Of a DNA stretch of 64,000 nucleotides, positions 45,931-54,867 are shown one piece after another. The notes beneath the pieces were generated by a model, which searched no databases, had not been told where the DNA came from, and saw only the letters and a list, made by a program, of their open reading frames with translations. Source of the DNA: Sphingomicrobium marinum (GTDB lineage Bacteria > Pseudomonadota > Alphaproteobacteria > Sphingomonadales > Sphingomonadaceae). The stretch covers positions 1,915,501-1,979,500 of the forward strand of contig NZ_JANPVQ010000001.1 in the NCBI RefSeq assembly GCF_026157105.1. The letters run 5' to 3'. The stretch's first letter is position 1, and the number at the start of each line of letters is the position of its first letter. Made by a program: the position numbers and the translations under genes.

Positions 45931-47057
45931 CCATGACGCTCGCACTGCTGCTGGCGCTCCAGCAACATCAACACCATGACGCTCACCCACAACCCGAGGC
46001 GACGCAGGAAGTTGCCGTCGATCATAGCCAGATGGACCACAGCGACCATCAGGACATGGATCATGACGATGTGGACCATTCGCAGATGGATCATTCGCAG
46101 ATGGATCATGGCGACACGGACCACGCGCAAATGGACCATGGCGAGGATCCCGAGGTCGACCACTCGACCATGGACCACAGTGAGATGGACCACGGTGAGG
46201 AGCAGGCCGTCGATCATTCGACCATGGATCACTCGGCGATGGACCATAGCCAGGTGGACCATGGTAACGAACAGGCGGTCGATCATTCGACCATGGATCA
46301 CGCAACGATGGATCATAGCGCCCATCAGCAGTCGGACATCCCCGTCCTTCCGCCTCCGCCCGAAGCCGGCAGCGGTCCCGCGCGCGCCGCGGACGCCATC
46401 TGGGGCGCCGAGGCGATGGCGAGGTCGCGCGCCGATCTCAAGGAAGATCATGGCGGGCAGGAAGTCCTGTGGTTCCAGGCCGACCGCGCCGAAATTCGCT
46501 TCGCTGATGAAGGCGAAGCCTACCTGTGGGACGTGCAGGGCTATTACGGCGGCGATATCGACAAGTTCTGGGTCGAAAGCGAAGGCGAAGGCGATTTCGG
46601 CGGCGAACTTGAAGACGCCAGCATCGAGGGCCTGTGGGCCCACGCCATCGGCCCCTTCTGGGACCTCCAGACCGGCATCCGCCAGGACCTGACCGGACCC
46701 AAGCGCACCTATGCCACCATCGGCGTTCAGGGCCTCGCCCCCTATTTGTTTGAAATCGATGCTGCGGCGTACCTGTCCAACGAAGGCGATCTCACCGCCG
46801 AGATCGAGGCCGAACTCGACCAGCTCATCACCAACCGCCTCATCCTCCAACCGCGCGCCGAACTGGTGCTGGCTGCACAGGACGTGCCCGAGCTTGGGAT
46901 CGCGGCGGGCGTGTCCAAAGCCGAGATCGGCGTGCGCTTGCGCTATGAGTTCGCGCGCGAATTCGCGCCCTATGTCGGTATCGAACAGGAATGGTCCTTT
47001 CTCGGTGAGACGGAGGCCAGGACCAACTTCGTGGCCGGCGTGAAATTCTGGTTCTGA
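45927..47057 (+). CDS. copB: Copper resistance outer-membrane protein CopB
   Basis: 376 residues. A minimal N-terminal signal (MTMTLALLLALQ) is followed by a long Asp/His/Met repeat region (to about residue 135) and then a CopB beta-barrel domain (IWGAEAMARSRADLKEDHGG, WVESEGEGDFGGELEDASIEG, GIRQDL, FVAGVKFWF ending in aromatic residue F as outer-membrane barrels do). The repeat holds 19 Asp-His pairs, mostly in MDHS/VDHS units, and should chelate copper in the periplasm. It starts inside the copA stop (ATGA). Confidence 0.93.
   Translation: MTMTLALLLALQQHQHHDAHPQPEATQEVAVDHSQMDHSDHQDMDHDDVDHSQMDHSQMDHGDTDHAQMDHGEDPEVDHSTMDHSEMDHGEEQAVDHSTMDHSAMDHSQVDHGNEQAVDHSTMDHATMDHSAHQQSDIPVLPPPPEAGSGPARAADAIWGAEAMARSRADLKEDHGGQEVLWFQADRAEIRFADEGEAYLWDVQGYYGGDIDKFWVESEGEGDFGGELEDASIEGLWAHAIGPFWDLQTGIRQDLTGPKRTYATIGVQGLAPYLFEIDAAAYLSNEGDLTAEIEAELDQLITNRLILQPRAELVLAAQDVPELGIAAGVSKAEIGVRLRYEFAREFAPYVGIEQEWSFLGETEARTNFVAGVKFWF
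46018..46330 (+). repeat. Tandem repeat encoding the Asp-His-Ser-x-Met units of CopB
   Basis: About 310 bases of imperfect 12-21 base units built on GATCATTCG and ATGGACCAC. The last part holds three larger copies of a VDHSTMDH-x-x-MDH module. In-frame expansion or contraction would change the number of metal-binding units. Confidence 0.85.
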
Positions 47058-47093
47058 TGCCAAGGGTTGCATTTTAGCTCGAGGATCGTCATA

Positions 47094-47131
47094 GGCCGCG
47101 CGACCGGTCGCTCTCACGCGGCCGTTTTTCT
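47094..47131 (+). terminator. Rho-independent terminator after copB
   Basis: GGCCGCG and CGCGGCC flank a 15-base loop and are followed by GTTTTTCTTTTT. It separates copAB from the SulP transporter gene. Confidence 0.85.
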
Positions 47132-47182
47132 TTTTGATTGAGGAAGTTGGCGCTTGGCCCTCCAGCCGAGCGCACCGCCGAT

Positions 47183-48652
47183 ATGATCGATATCACCGCC
47201 ATCCGCCGCAGCTGGTTTGCGAGCCCCCGCGCCGACATTCTGGCCGGTCTCGTAGTTGCGCTCGCCCTGATCCCCGAAGCCATCGGCTTTTCGATCATCG
47301 CGGGCGTCGATCCGCGCGTCGGCCTTTACGCCAGCTTCACCATCGCGGTGATCATCGCTTTTGTCGGCGGGCGTCCCGGGATGATCAGCGCCGCCACCGC
47401 CGCCATCGCGGTGCTGGTGGTGCCGCTGGTGCGCGATCATGGCGTCGAATATCTCTTCGCCGCGACCGTATTGATGGGCGTGATCCAGGTCATTGCGGGC
47501 TTCGCGCGCTTCGACCGGCTGATGCAGTTCGTTTCGCGCTCGGTCATCACCGGCTTCGTCAACGCGCTGGCGATCCTGATTTTCATGGCGCAGTTGCCGC
47601 AGCTGACCGGGGTCAGCTGGCAAGCCTACGCAATGGTGGCGGCCGGGCTTGCCATCATCTACCTCTTGCCGCGCCTGACCAAGGCCATCCCCTCGCCGCT
47701 CGTGGCGATCGTCGTCCTGACCGTCATCGCCATCTGGCTCGACATGCCGGTCAACCGCATCGGCGACATGGGCGAACTTCCCGATGCGCTCCCCTTTTTC
47801 GCGCTGCCGCAAGTGCCGCTGACGATGGAAACGCTGCAGATCATCCTGCCTTATTCGATCACCATGGCCGCGGTCGGCCTGCTCGAATCGCTGCTGACCG
47901 CGCAGATCGTCGATGAACTGACCGACACCGACAGCTCCAAGCCGCGCGAAGTGCGCGGCCAGGGCATCGCCAACTTCGTGACCGGCTTTTTCGGCGGCAT
48001 GGGCGGCTGCGCGATGATCGGCCAGTCGGTCATCAACGTGAAGTCGGGCGGACACGGGCGGCTGTCCGCGCTGGTTGCCGGTTCAGTCCTCCTTTTCCTC
48101 ATCGTGGTGCTCGGCCCGTGGGTGGCGCAGATCCCGATGCCAGCGCTCGTCGCGGTCATGATTATGGTGTCGATCGGGACCTTCTCGTGGGCTTCGATCG
48201 GGCAGCTACGCACTCACCCCTGGCACAGCAGCGTCGTCATGCTCGCCACCGTCGTCACCGTCGTTGCGACGCACGATCTGGCGAAGGGCGTGCTGGCCGG
48301 CGTGCTGCTGTCGGGCATCTTCTTTGCCAACAAGGTGGGCCGCCAGTTCACCATCGGCAGCTTCGCGTCGGGCGATGGCACGGCGCGCACTTACCGCGTG
48401 ACCGGTGAGGTCTTCTTCGCGTCGACCGAGCGCTTCGTTGCTGGCTTCGATTTCAAGGAAGTGCTCGAACATGTCACGATCGACGTGTCGACCGCGCACT
48501 TCTGGGACATCTCGGCGGTTGCCGCGCTCGACAAGGTCGTGCTGAAGTTCCGCCGCGAAGGCACCGAGGTCAGCATCGTTGGGCTCAACCGCGCCAGCGC
48601 GACCATGGTCGACAAGTTCGGCACGCCTGACGGCGCGCTCCTGGCCCAGTAG
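47183..48652 (+). CDS. SulP family inorganic anion transporter with STAS domain
   Basis: 489 residues from ATG 47183 (the open frame begins earlier at a TTG inside the terminator, which is unlikely). About ten to twelve hydrophobic helices carry the SulP signature near the N-terminus ([31 protein letters not shown]) and a C-terminal STAS domain (about residues 405-480, [20 protein letters not shown]). SulP proteins move sulfate, bicarbonate or other anions; this short form resembles BicA/ChrA-unrelated SulP transporters. Substrate not decidable. It is 10 bases upstream of a universal stress protein gene, a common pairing. Confidence 0.9.
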   Translation: MIDITAIRRSWFASPRADILAGLVVALALIPEAIGFSIIAGVDPRVGLYASFTIAVIIAFVGGRPGMISAATAAIAVLVVPLVRDHGVEYLFAATVLMGVIQVIAGFARFDRLMQFVSRSVITGFVNALAILIFMAQLPQLTGVSWQAYAMVAAGLAIIYLLPRLTKAIPSPLVAIVVLTVIAIWLDMPVNRIGDMGELPDALPFFALPQVPLTMETLQIILPYSITMAAVGLLESLLTAQIVDELTDTDSSKPREVRGQGIANFVTGFFGGMGGCAMIGQSVINVKSGGHGRLSALVAGSVLLFLIVVLGPWVAQIPMPALVAVMIMVSIGTFSWASIGQLRTHPWHSSVVMLATVVTVVATHDLAKGVLAGVLLSGIFFANKVGRQFTIGSFASGDGTARTYRVTGEVFFASTERFVAGFDFKEVLEHVTIDVSTAHFWDISAVAALDKVVLKFRREGTEVSIVGLNRASATMVDKFGTPDGALLAQ

Positions 48653-48662
48653 GATGAAGAAG

Positions 48663-49502
48663 ATGAAGCTGCTCGCCTGCCTCGATTTCAGCCAGTACGC
48701 CACCAGCGTGACCGATCATGCCGCCTGGCTTGCCGGTGGCAGCGATGCCAAGGTCACGCTGCTCCACGTCATCCAGCGCACCGATGCCGTCGAAGCGCGC
48801 CGCGACCTGTCGGGCGCGATCGGGCTCGGTGCCCGCTCGGGCCTCATGGCCGAGCTGGTCGCGATCGAAGGCGAGCAGAGCCGCATCGAACGCGAACAGG
48901 GCGCCGCCTTGCTCGATGGTGCCGCCACCCGCTTGCGCGAGGCCGGTATCGCCAATGTCGAAACGCTCCAGCGTCATGGCGATATCGTCGAGACGGTTGT
49001 CGCGCAGGAAGAGAAGGCCGATCTCGTCGTCATCGGCAAGCGCGGCGAACATGCCGATTTTGCCAAGGGGCACCTAGGCGGTGTGGTGGAACGGATCGTG
49101 CGCCAGAGCGTGCGTCCCGTGCTGGTTGCCAGCCGCGCTTTCGCGCCGATCGAAACCGTGCTGATCGCCTATGACGGCGGCGAAAGCGCCGCACGCGCGC
49201 TCGATTTCGTGGCATCCTCGCCGCGGTTCGCGGATGCCAAGATCCACGTCGTTACCGTGGGTGACGACAAGGCCGAAGCGCGCCTGGCCGATGCCGCGGA
49301 CATTCTGGGCGGCCGCCTTGCCGGCACCAGCGCGCGCACCGGTAGTGTCGAAACCGCTATCAAGCAGGAAGCCGACGCGATCGGCGCCGGTCTGTTGGTC
49401 ATGGGCGCCTACGGCCACTCACCGCTGCGCCGCCTCATCCTCGGCTCGACCACGAGCGCGATGCTGCGCGCGCTGCACAAGCCGGTCTTGCTTTTCCGCT
49501 GA
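48663..49502 (+). CDS. Universal stress protein with two Usp domains
   Basis: 279 residues; ATG 48663 has AGGA eight bases upstream (ATG 48654 is possible). Two UspA folds lie in tandem: residues 1 to about 150 and about 155-279. The second has the ATP-binding motif G-x2-G-x9-G-S/T (GAYGHSPLRRLILGST); the first has a related motif (GKRGEHADFAKGHLGG). Tandem Usp proteins respond to metabolic stress and are often paired with SulP transporters. Probably co-transcribed with the SulP gene. Confidence 0.9.
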   Translation: MKLLACLDFSQYATSVTDHAAWLAGGSDAKVTLLHVIQRTDAVEARRDLSGAIGLGARSGLMAELVAIEGEQSRIEREQGAALLDGAATRLREAGIANVETLQRHGDIVETVVAQEEKADLVVIGKRGEHADFAKGHLGGVVERIVRQSVRPVLVASRAFAPIETVLIAYDGGESAARALDFVASSPRFADAKIHVVTVGDDKAEARLADAADILGGRLAGTSARTGSVETAIKQEADAIGAGLLVMGAYGHSPLRRLILGSTTSAMLRALHKPVLLFR

Positions 49503-49668
49503 TTTGAGCCTGCGGCGCGCGCGTGAAGCCTCGCCGCACGCCGCAATCTAGGTCGTTGCACAAATGCAACAAGTTTCGTTGTAATTTTGCGATTCTTCCT
49601 GAGCGGCTGGCGCTGGTGGCGGTTCGGTGTCAACCTCAGTCAGTTTAACATTCTTTCAGGGGGAAATA
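49503..49668. promoter_or_regulatory. Leader of the TonB receptor gene, with a 16-bp palindrome
   Basis: 166 bases without a gene. GTTGCA-CAAA-TGCAAC (49555-49570) is a perfect 6-bp dyad that could be an operator. AGGGGG is placed 5 bases before the receptor ATG. Confidence 0.45.
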
Positions 49669-52410
49669 ATGGCTACCAGCTTTACGCGTCGCTCAGCGAA
49701 AATCCGCACCGCCTTGCTTTGCGGGATCGTCGGCATGGCGTCCGCCACGCCTGCTTTTGCGCAGGATACGGGCGACGTCCAGGATCCGGAAATCGAAAAC
49801 AACCAGGTGATCATCATCACCGGTACGCGCCAGGCCAATCGCTCGGCCGCAGACACGGTCGCACCGGTTGATATCGTCTCGTCCGAAGAACTTACCAACC
49901 AGGCCGATACCGATGTCGGCAACCTGCTGCGTATTGCCGTTCCTTCCTTCAACGTGAACACCCAACCGATTTCCGACGCCGCGACCCTCGTGCGCCCCGC
50001 CAACCTGCGCGGGCTGTCGCCTGACAACACGCTGGTCCTCGTCAACGGCAAGCGCATGCACCGCGCCGCCGTCATCGCCTTCCTTGGCGGCGGCATCGCG
50101 GACGGCTCGCAGGGCCCGGACGTCTCGACGATCCCGACGATCGCGATCAAGCAGCTCGAAGTGCTGCGCGACGGCGCGTCCTCGCAATATGGTTCGGACG
50201 CCATTGCCGGCGTCATGAACTTCATCATAAAGGACGATGCCGAAGGCGGCATGGTCACCGCCAAATGGGGTCAGACCTACGAAGGTGACGGCGATCTCTA
50301 CCAGATCGGTGCCAATATCGGCCTGCCCATCACCGATAACGGCTTCCTCAACCTGAGCGCCGAATATGGCGAATCTGATGCCACCAGCCGCTCGGTCCAG
50401 CGCGATGACGCGGCCGCGCTCATCGCTGCCGGCAATACGGACGTTGCCAACCCGGCGCAGATCTGGGGCCAGCCCAACGTCAACGACGACTTCAAGTCGT
50501 TCGTGAATTTCGGCATCGATTTCACGCCCGACATCACGCTCTACGCATTCGGCAACTATGCCGAGCGTAACGTCGATGGCGGCTTCTTCTTCCGTAACCC
50601 GACCAACCGCGGCGGCGTCTATGCCGGTCCGCTGGTCGATCCGATGACCGGCGATGCCGATCCCAACGGCGTGCCCTCGGTGCTGGTCGGCGACTTGTCG
50701 AACACGACGGCGGGCGATTGTCCTGCCGGTATCCCGCTGACGGGTACCAACGGGTTGATCCCCGATGCCACGATCCTTGCGGATGTCTCAGCAGACCCGA
50801 ACTGCTTCTCTTTCGTCGAGCTGTTCCCGGGCGGCTTTACACCGCGCTTTGGCGGCGACCTTCAGGACTTCTCGGTTGCCACCGGCCTGCGCGGCCAGGT
50901 CTTCGGCGGGCTCGATTTCGATCTTAGCTATCGTTACGGCAAGAACTCGGTCGACTTCTTCATCAACAACACGATCAACGCGTCGCTCGGCCCCAATACG
51001 CCGACCTCGTTCAACCCGGGCGGTTATCGCCAGGCGGAAAACCTGGTGAACCTGAACCTGGGTCACGAAGTATCGCTGGGTAGCACGGGCAGCATGTATG
51101 TGGCGGCCGGCGCTGAATATCGCGACGAGACCTTCACCACGGTCGCCGGCGATCCGGAATCGTTCGCTCTCGGCCCGCTCGCGCAGCCCACCGCGGCATT
51201 CCCGTTTGGCCAGGGCTTCTCGACCAGTTCGAATGGTTTCGGCGGCTTCTCGAACAACGCTGCAGGATCGGCCACGGAAGACACCAAGGCTGCCTACATC
51301 GATGTCGAGGCCGACCTCGCCGACACGGTGACCTTGCAGGGTGCCGTTCGCTACGAGGACACCAAGACCTTTGGCGATAACGTGAGCTGGAAGGTGGGCG
51401 GCCTTTACAAGCTGTCCGACGATTTCCGCATTCGCAGCACCTATTCGACCGGCTTCCACGTGCCGACCGCGGGCCAGGCGAACGTCATCAACGTGACGAC
51501 GCAGTTCTCCAACGGCATGCTGCAGGACGAAGGGACTTTCCCGCTGTTCAGCCCGGCAGGTCTCATCGTGTCCGACTATGTCGCGGACTCGGCGGCCAAT
51601 GGTGGCCTTGGTCTCGCCCGGCCCACGCTCGGACCGGAAAAGGCCGACAGCTTCACCGTCGGTCTGGCCGGCGATGTCGGTGCGGTCACCTTCACGCTCG
51701 ATTACTTCAACATCACGCTGAAGGATCGCATCTCGCGGTCGTCGACCATCAACTTCACCGATGCGCTGCTCTATCTCGCCGCGCGTGAAGGGGTGATGGT
51801 GACGAGCACGACGACGGCCGGCCTGCTGGCCGAACTGTCGACCGCCAATGTCATCAACCGTGGTGACTTCACCGGGTTCGAGGATCTGACCTCGTTCGCC
51901 TTCTTCAACAACGCATTCGACACGCGGACGCAGGGCATCGACTTCGTGTCGAACGCGCGTCTCGACCTTGTCGACGGCGGCCGGACGCAGGCGACGCTGG
52001 CGATCAACTATACCGACACCACGGTGAAGGATGCCGACGCGACCATCTCGGCGACGCGTATCCGCCAGCTTGAGGAAAACCTGCCCAACTGGAAGGGCTT
52101 CCTCAACCTGACCCATGAGCAGGGACGCGTTCGCGGCCTGCTGCGCGCCAATTATTTCGGTAGCTTCTACGAAGCCCACCTCGACGACGGCACGCTGCCA
52201 ATCGACGCGGAGGCGCGGGTCACCTTCGACGCGGAAATCGCGTACGAAGTGATCGAAGGACTGGAAATCGCGGCAGGTGCGCAAAACCTGCTCGATACCT
52301 ACCCGACGCGTAACCCCTGGGCGGGTATCGCCGGCGCCGAATATGCGGTCACCTCGCCGTTCGGCTTCAACGGTGGCAGCTACTACGTGCGTGCACGCTT
52401 CCAGTTCTAA
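49669..52410 (+). CDS. TonB-dependent outer-membrane receptor
   Basis: 913 residues from ATG 49669 (AGGGGGAAAT upstream). A signal peptide ends at PAFAQD; a TonB-box-like stretch (NQVIIITGTRQ) precedes the plug domain (VDIVSSEELTNQADTDVGNLL, LRGLSPDNTLVLVNGKRMHR, LRDGASSQYGSDAIAGVMNFI). The rest is the 22-stranded barrel ending SYYVRARFQF. Ligand unknown; sphingomonads have many such receptors for carbohydrates, peptides and siderophores. No local transporter or enzyme hints at the substrate. Confidence 0.94.
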   Translation: MATSFTRRSAKIRTALLCGIVGMASATPAFAQDTGDVQDPEIENNQVIIITGTRQANRSAADTVAPVDIVSSEELTNQADTDVGNLLRIAVPSFNVNTQPISDAATLVRPANLRGLSPDNTLVLVNGKRMHRAAVIAFLGGGIADGSQGPDVSTIPTIAIKQLEVLRDGASSQYGSDAIAGVMNFIIKDDAEGGMVTAKWGQTYEGDGDLYQIGANIGLPITDNGFLNLSAEYGESDATSRSVQRDDAAALIAAGNTDVANPAQIWGQPNVNDDFKSFVNFGIDFTPDITLYAFGNYAERNVDGGFFFRNPTNRGGVYAGPLVDPMTGDADPNGVPSVLVGDLSNTTAGDCPAGIPLTGTNGLIPDATILADVSADPNCFSFVELFPGGFTPRFGGDLQDFSVATGLRGQVFGGLDFDLSYRYGKNSVDFFINNTINASLGPNTPTSFNPGGYRQAENLVNLNLGHEVSLGSTGSMYVAAGAEYRDETFTTVAGDPESFALGPLAQPTAAFPFGQGFSTSSNGFGGFSNNAAGSATEDTKAAYIDVEADLADTVTLQGAVRYEDTKTFGDNVSWKVGGLYKLSDDFRIRSTYSTGFHVPTAGQANVINVTTQFSNGMLQDEGTFPLFSPAGLIVSDYVADSAANGGLGLARPTLGPEKADSFTVGLAGDVGAVTFTLDYFNITLKDRISRSSTINFTDALLYLAAREGVMVTSTTTAGLLAELSTANVINRGDFTGFEDLTSFAFFNNAFDTRTQGIDFVSNARLDLVDGGRTQATLAINYTDTTVKDADATISATRIRQLEENLPNWKGFLNLTHEQGRVRGLLRANYFGSFYEAHLDDGTLPIDAEARVTFDAEIAYEVIEGLEIAAGAQNLLDTYPTRNPWAGIAGAEYAVTSPFGFNGGSYYVRARFQF

Positions 52411-52435
52411 TCTGGAACCACATCGCAGAAGACAG

Positions 52436-52466
52436 GAGGGGCGGCCGCAAGGTCGCCCCTCTTTCG
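52436..52466 (+). terminator. Rho-independent terminator after the TonB receptor gene
   Basis: GAGGGGCGGCC-GCAA-GGTCGCCCCTC followed by TTTC, 26 bases after the stop. Confidence 0.88.
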
Positions 52467-52541
52467 TTGCAGCAAGCGTCTTCTTCGGCCGAGCAGATCG
52501 ACCAGACAGCTGCATCAAATCCAAAAGAAGACCCGAGGGGA

Positions 52542-52617
52542 TGGTGGAGCTAGGGGGATTCGAACCCCCGACCTCTGCCTTGCGAAGGCAGCGCTCTCCC
52601 AACTGAGCTACAGCCCC
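52542..52617 (-). tRNA. tRNA-Ala (anticodon CGC)
   Basis: On the minus strand a 76-nt cloverleaf runs from GGGGCTG to AGCTCCACCA, with the CCA encoded. The anticodon stem CTGCC/GGCAG encloses loop TTCGCAA, giving anticodon CGC (reads GCG). The acceptor stem holds the G3-U70 wobble pair that identifies alanine tRNAs, and the T-arm has GTTCGAATC. Not in an operon; its promoter lies in the 52618-52700 region. Confidence 0.97.
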
Positions 52618-52715
52618 ATGACCCTCGGGTGAGCGGCTCTTTAGCGCTGCTCGTCGCCCAGCGCAACGCTTTAGCGAGGCTCCTTCACGGCTCGGCGATT
52701 ACCGCCCCGGCTTGC

Positions 52716-52741
52716 GGAACGGGGGTCCCTGAAAAACCGTT
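52716..52741 (+). promoter_or_regulatory. EcfG-type (general stress sigma factor) promoter
   Basis: GGAAC, a 17-base spacer and CGTT: the -35/-10 pattern of alphaproteobacterial sigma-EcfG. It lies 76 bases before the ATG of the SWFGD/DUF2171 gene on the same strand. It is the only such match I found in an intergenic region of this window. Confidence 0.8.
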
Positions 52742-52817
52742 TATTTACTGAATGTTATCGGCACGAAGCCGTAACAATCGGGTCATCGACCCACCATAGT
52801 AAAAAGGAGTAACGACC

Positions 52818-53708
52818 ATGACGAACACCAGGTATCCCAGGAACAGGAACCGTAGCATGCGCGACAATTCGCCGCATGGCGAACGCTTTGAACAGCGTGG
52901 TTATGGTCGGGGTTATGATCGTCCGGCGATGAACCGTTCGGACGATTTTGATGTCGACTATGATCGCAACGATCGCGGCTTTTTCGACCGCGCCGGCGAC
53001 GAAGTCATGAGCTGGTTCGGCGACGACCGCGCCGAAGCCCGCCGCCGCCTCGACGAACGTTATGGCCATGACGGTCGCGGCTATGTCAATCGCGAGTTCG
53101 CCTTCGAAGGCGGCCTCCTGAACACCCGCGACAATGGCTATACCCGCCCTTACGACCAGCGCGATTATGATCGCCGCCCCCGGATGAGCGACGACTTTGA
53201 TCGTAGCGACCGCTATGACTATGACCGCGCCTACGGTCAGGGCCGCATGAACCGCGCCATGACCCAACAGGAATTCACGGCCGACAGCGATTACGACAAT
53301 TGGCGCAGCCGCCAGATCGAACAGCTTGATCGCGACTACCTGGAATGGCGCCAGGAAAACCAGGCGCGCTTCGACAGCGAGTTTTCGCAGTGGCGCGACA
53401 AGCGAAACAACCAGCGCCAGATGCTTCGTCAGATCGACGAACATGCCGAAGTGATCGGTTCGGACGGTGAATTCGTCGGCAAGGTCGACAGGATCCGCGG
53501 TGAACGCATCATCCTCACCAAGGATGACAGCCCCGACAATATGCACCACTCGCTGAAGGCCAACTGCCTCGATTCCATCGAAGACGGCAAGGTCAAGCTT
53601 TGCATTCCCTCGAGCGAAGCCAAGCAGCAGTGGCGTGACGAAGAGCGGGTGATGGAGCTTGACGACAGTCAGTCCATCGATGACCGTCGCTTTGCTGAAA
53701 GCTCCTAG
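52818..53708 (+). CDS. SWFGD and DUF2171 domain stress-associated protein
   Basis: 296 hydrophilic residues with no membrane segment, from ATG 52818 (AAAAAGGAG upstream). The N-terminal third is rich in Asp, Arg and Tyr (repeats such as DRSDRYDYDRAYG) and contains the SWFGD motif (MSWFGDDRAEARRRLDE); the C-terminal part (about 210-280) is DUF2171 (EVIGSDGEFVGKVDRIRGERI), a PRC-barrel-like fold. Function unknown. The EcfG-type promoter makes it a likely general stress response gene. The disordered Arg/Asp/Tyr region could support phase separation or binding to acidic surfaces, which is speculation. Confidence 0.85.
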   Translation: MTNTRYPRNRNRSMRDNSPHGERFEQRGYGRGYDRPAMNRSDDFDVDYDRNDRGFFDRAGDEVMSWFGDDRAEARRRLDERYGHDGRGYVNREFAFEGGLLNTRDNGYTRPYDQRDYDRRPRMSDDFDRSDRYDYDRAYGQGRMNRAMTQQEFTADSDYDNWRSRQIEQLDRDYLEWRQENQARFDSEFSQWRDKRNNQRQMLRQIDEHAEVIGSDGEFVGKVDRIRGERIILTKDDSPDNMHHSLKANCLDSIEDGKVKLCIPSSEAKQQWRDEERVMELDDSQSIDDRRFAESS

Positions 53709-53746
53709 AGCTAACCGGCAAAGCCGACGCCGTTGGCGTCGTCGAG

Positions 53747-53777
53747 AAGGCCCGGCCCACTGCGGTCGGGCCTTTTC
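53747..53777 (+). terminator. Rho-independent terminator after the DUF2171 gene
   Basis: AAGGCCCG and CGGGCCTT flank an 11-base loop and are followed by TTCTT, 38 bases after the stop. Confidence 0.88.
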
Positions 53778-53830
53778 TTATGCGCCCCGGCAGCCTACCC
53801 CACCTCCAAACGCAACAGGAGACCGAGACG

Positions 53831-54829
53831 ATGGCCAGAGCCTGGCACCTCATGCAGCGCCCGCAGGGCAAACCCACACACGACGATGTCGCGCTGAAGG
53901 ACATCGACCTCCCCGCGCTCGAAGATGGCATGATCCACGTCAAAAATGACTGGATTTCGGTCGATCCCTACATGCGCGTGCGCATGGATGACCAGGAAAG
54001 CTATTTCGAAAGCTTCCAGCTTGGAAAGCCGATGGACGGCGGCGCAGTCGGTACGGTGGTGGCATCGAAGGCCGATGGCATTGAAGAGGGCGACAAGGTG
54101 CTGCACTTCGGCGGCTGGCGCGATGAAGCCGTCGTGCAAGCGAAGACGGCACAGAAGCTGCCCGACTTGGGCGTCGATTATTTCCACTTCCTCTCGACGC
54201 TGGGCCTGACCGGCGGCACGGCCTGGTTCGGACTGATGGACGTGGCATCGGCCAAACAAGGCGATGTCGTCTTCGTCTCGGCCGCGGCTGGCGCGGTCGG
54301 CTCGATGGTCGTCCAGTTCGCCAAGGCCAAGGGAATGAAGGTAATCGGATCGGCCGGCGGCGCGAACAAGTGCGACTACGTCAAATCGATCGGCGCCGAT
54401 GCCTGCATCGATTACAAGGCGGGCCCGATCATCAAGGGTCTCTACAAGGCGCTCAAGGAGATCGGCGAAAAAGGCATCGATGTATATTTCGACAATGTTG
54501 GCCGCGACCATCTGGATGCCGCCATCGCCCACGCCAACCAGAATGCGCGCATCGCGATGTGCGGCTTCATCGACGGCATCAATGGCGAGGTTGCCTACCC
54601 CTTCAAATATCTCGCTCTGGCGATCGGCAAGCGGATCCGCATGGAAGGCTTCATCTTCACCGACTTCCAGTCGCGCATGCCCGAATTCTACCAGGAAGTC
54701 GTCCCGATGATGCTGTCGGGCAAGGTGACCACGCGCGAGACGGTCCACGAAGGCGTCGAGACAACTTTCGACGCTTTCCTCGGACTGTTCGAAGGCGCCA
54801 ACACCGGCAAGATGCTGATCAAGATCTAG
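53831..54829 (+). CDS. NADP-dependent MDR oxidoreductase (CurA / leukotriene B4 12-hydroxydehydrogenase-like)
   Basis: 332 residues from ATG 53831. Zinc-free medium-chain reductase: N-terminal GroES-like domain (WISVDPYMRVRM, GGAVGTVVASKADG), then Rossmann domain (VFVSAAAGAVGSMVVQFAK, GSAGGANKCDYVKSIGADAC) and FDNVGRDHLDAAI. It resembles enzymes that reduce the double bond of alpha,beta-unsaturated ketones with NADPH. Physiological substrate unknown. It appears monocistronic. Confidence 0.9.
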   Translation: MARAWHLMQRPQGKPTHDDVALKDIDLPALEDGMIHVKNDWISVDPYMRVRMDDQESYFESFQLGKPMDGGAVGTVVASKADGIEEGDKVLHFGGWRDEAVVQAKTAQKLPDLGVDYFHFLSTLGLTGGTAWFGLMDVASAKQGDVVFVSAAAGAVGSMVVQFAKAKGMKVIGSAGGANKCDYVKSIGADACIDYKAGPIIKGLYKALKEIGEKGIDVYFDNVGRDHLDAAIAHANQNARIAMCGFIDGINGEVAYPFKYLALAIGKRIRMEGFIFTDFQSRMPEFYQEVVPMMLSGKVTTRETVHEGVETTFDAFLGLFEGANTGKMLIKI

Positions 54830-54867
54830 CCTTCGCGGCGACGCGTCCTGGGCTTCAGAGCAAGGAT

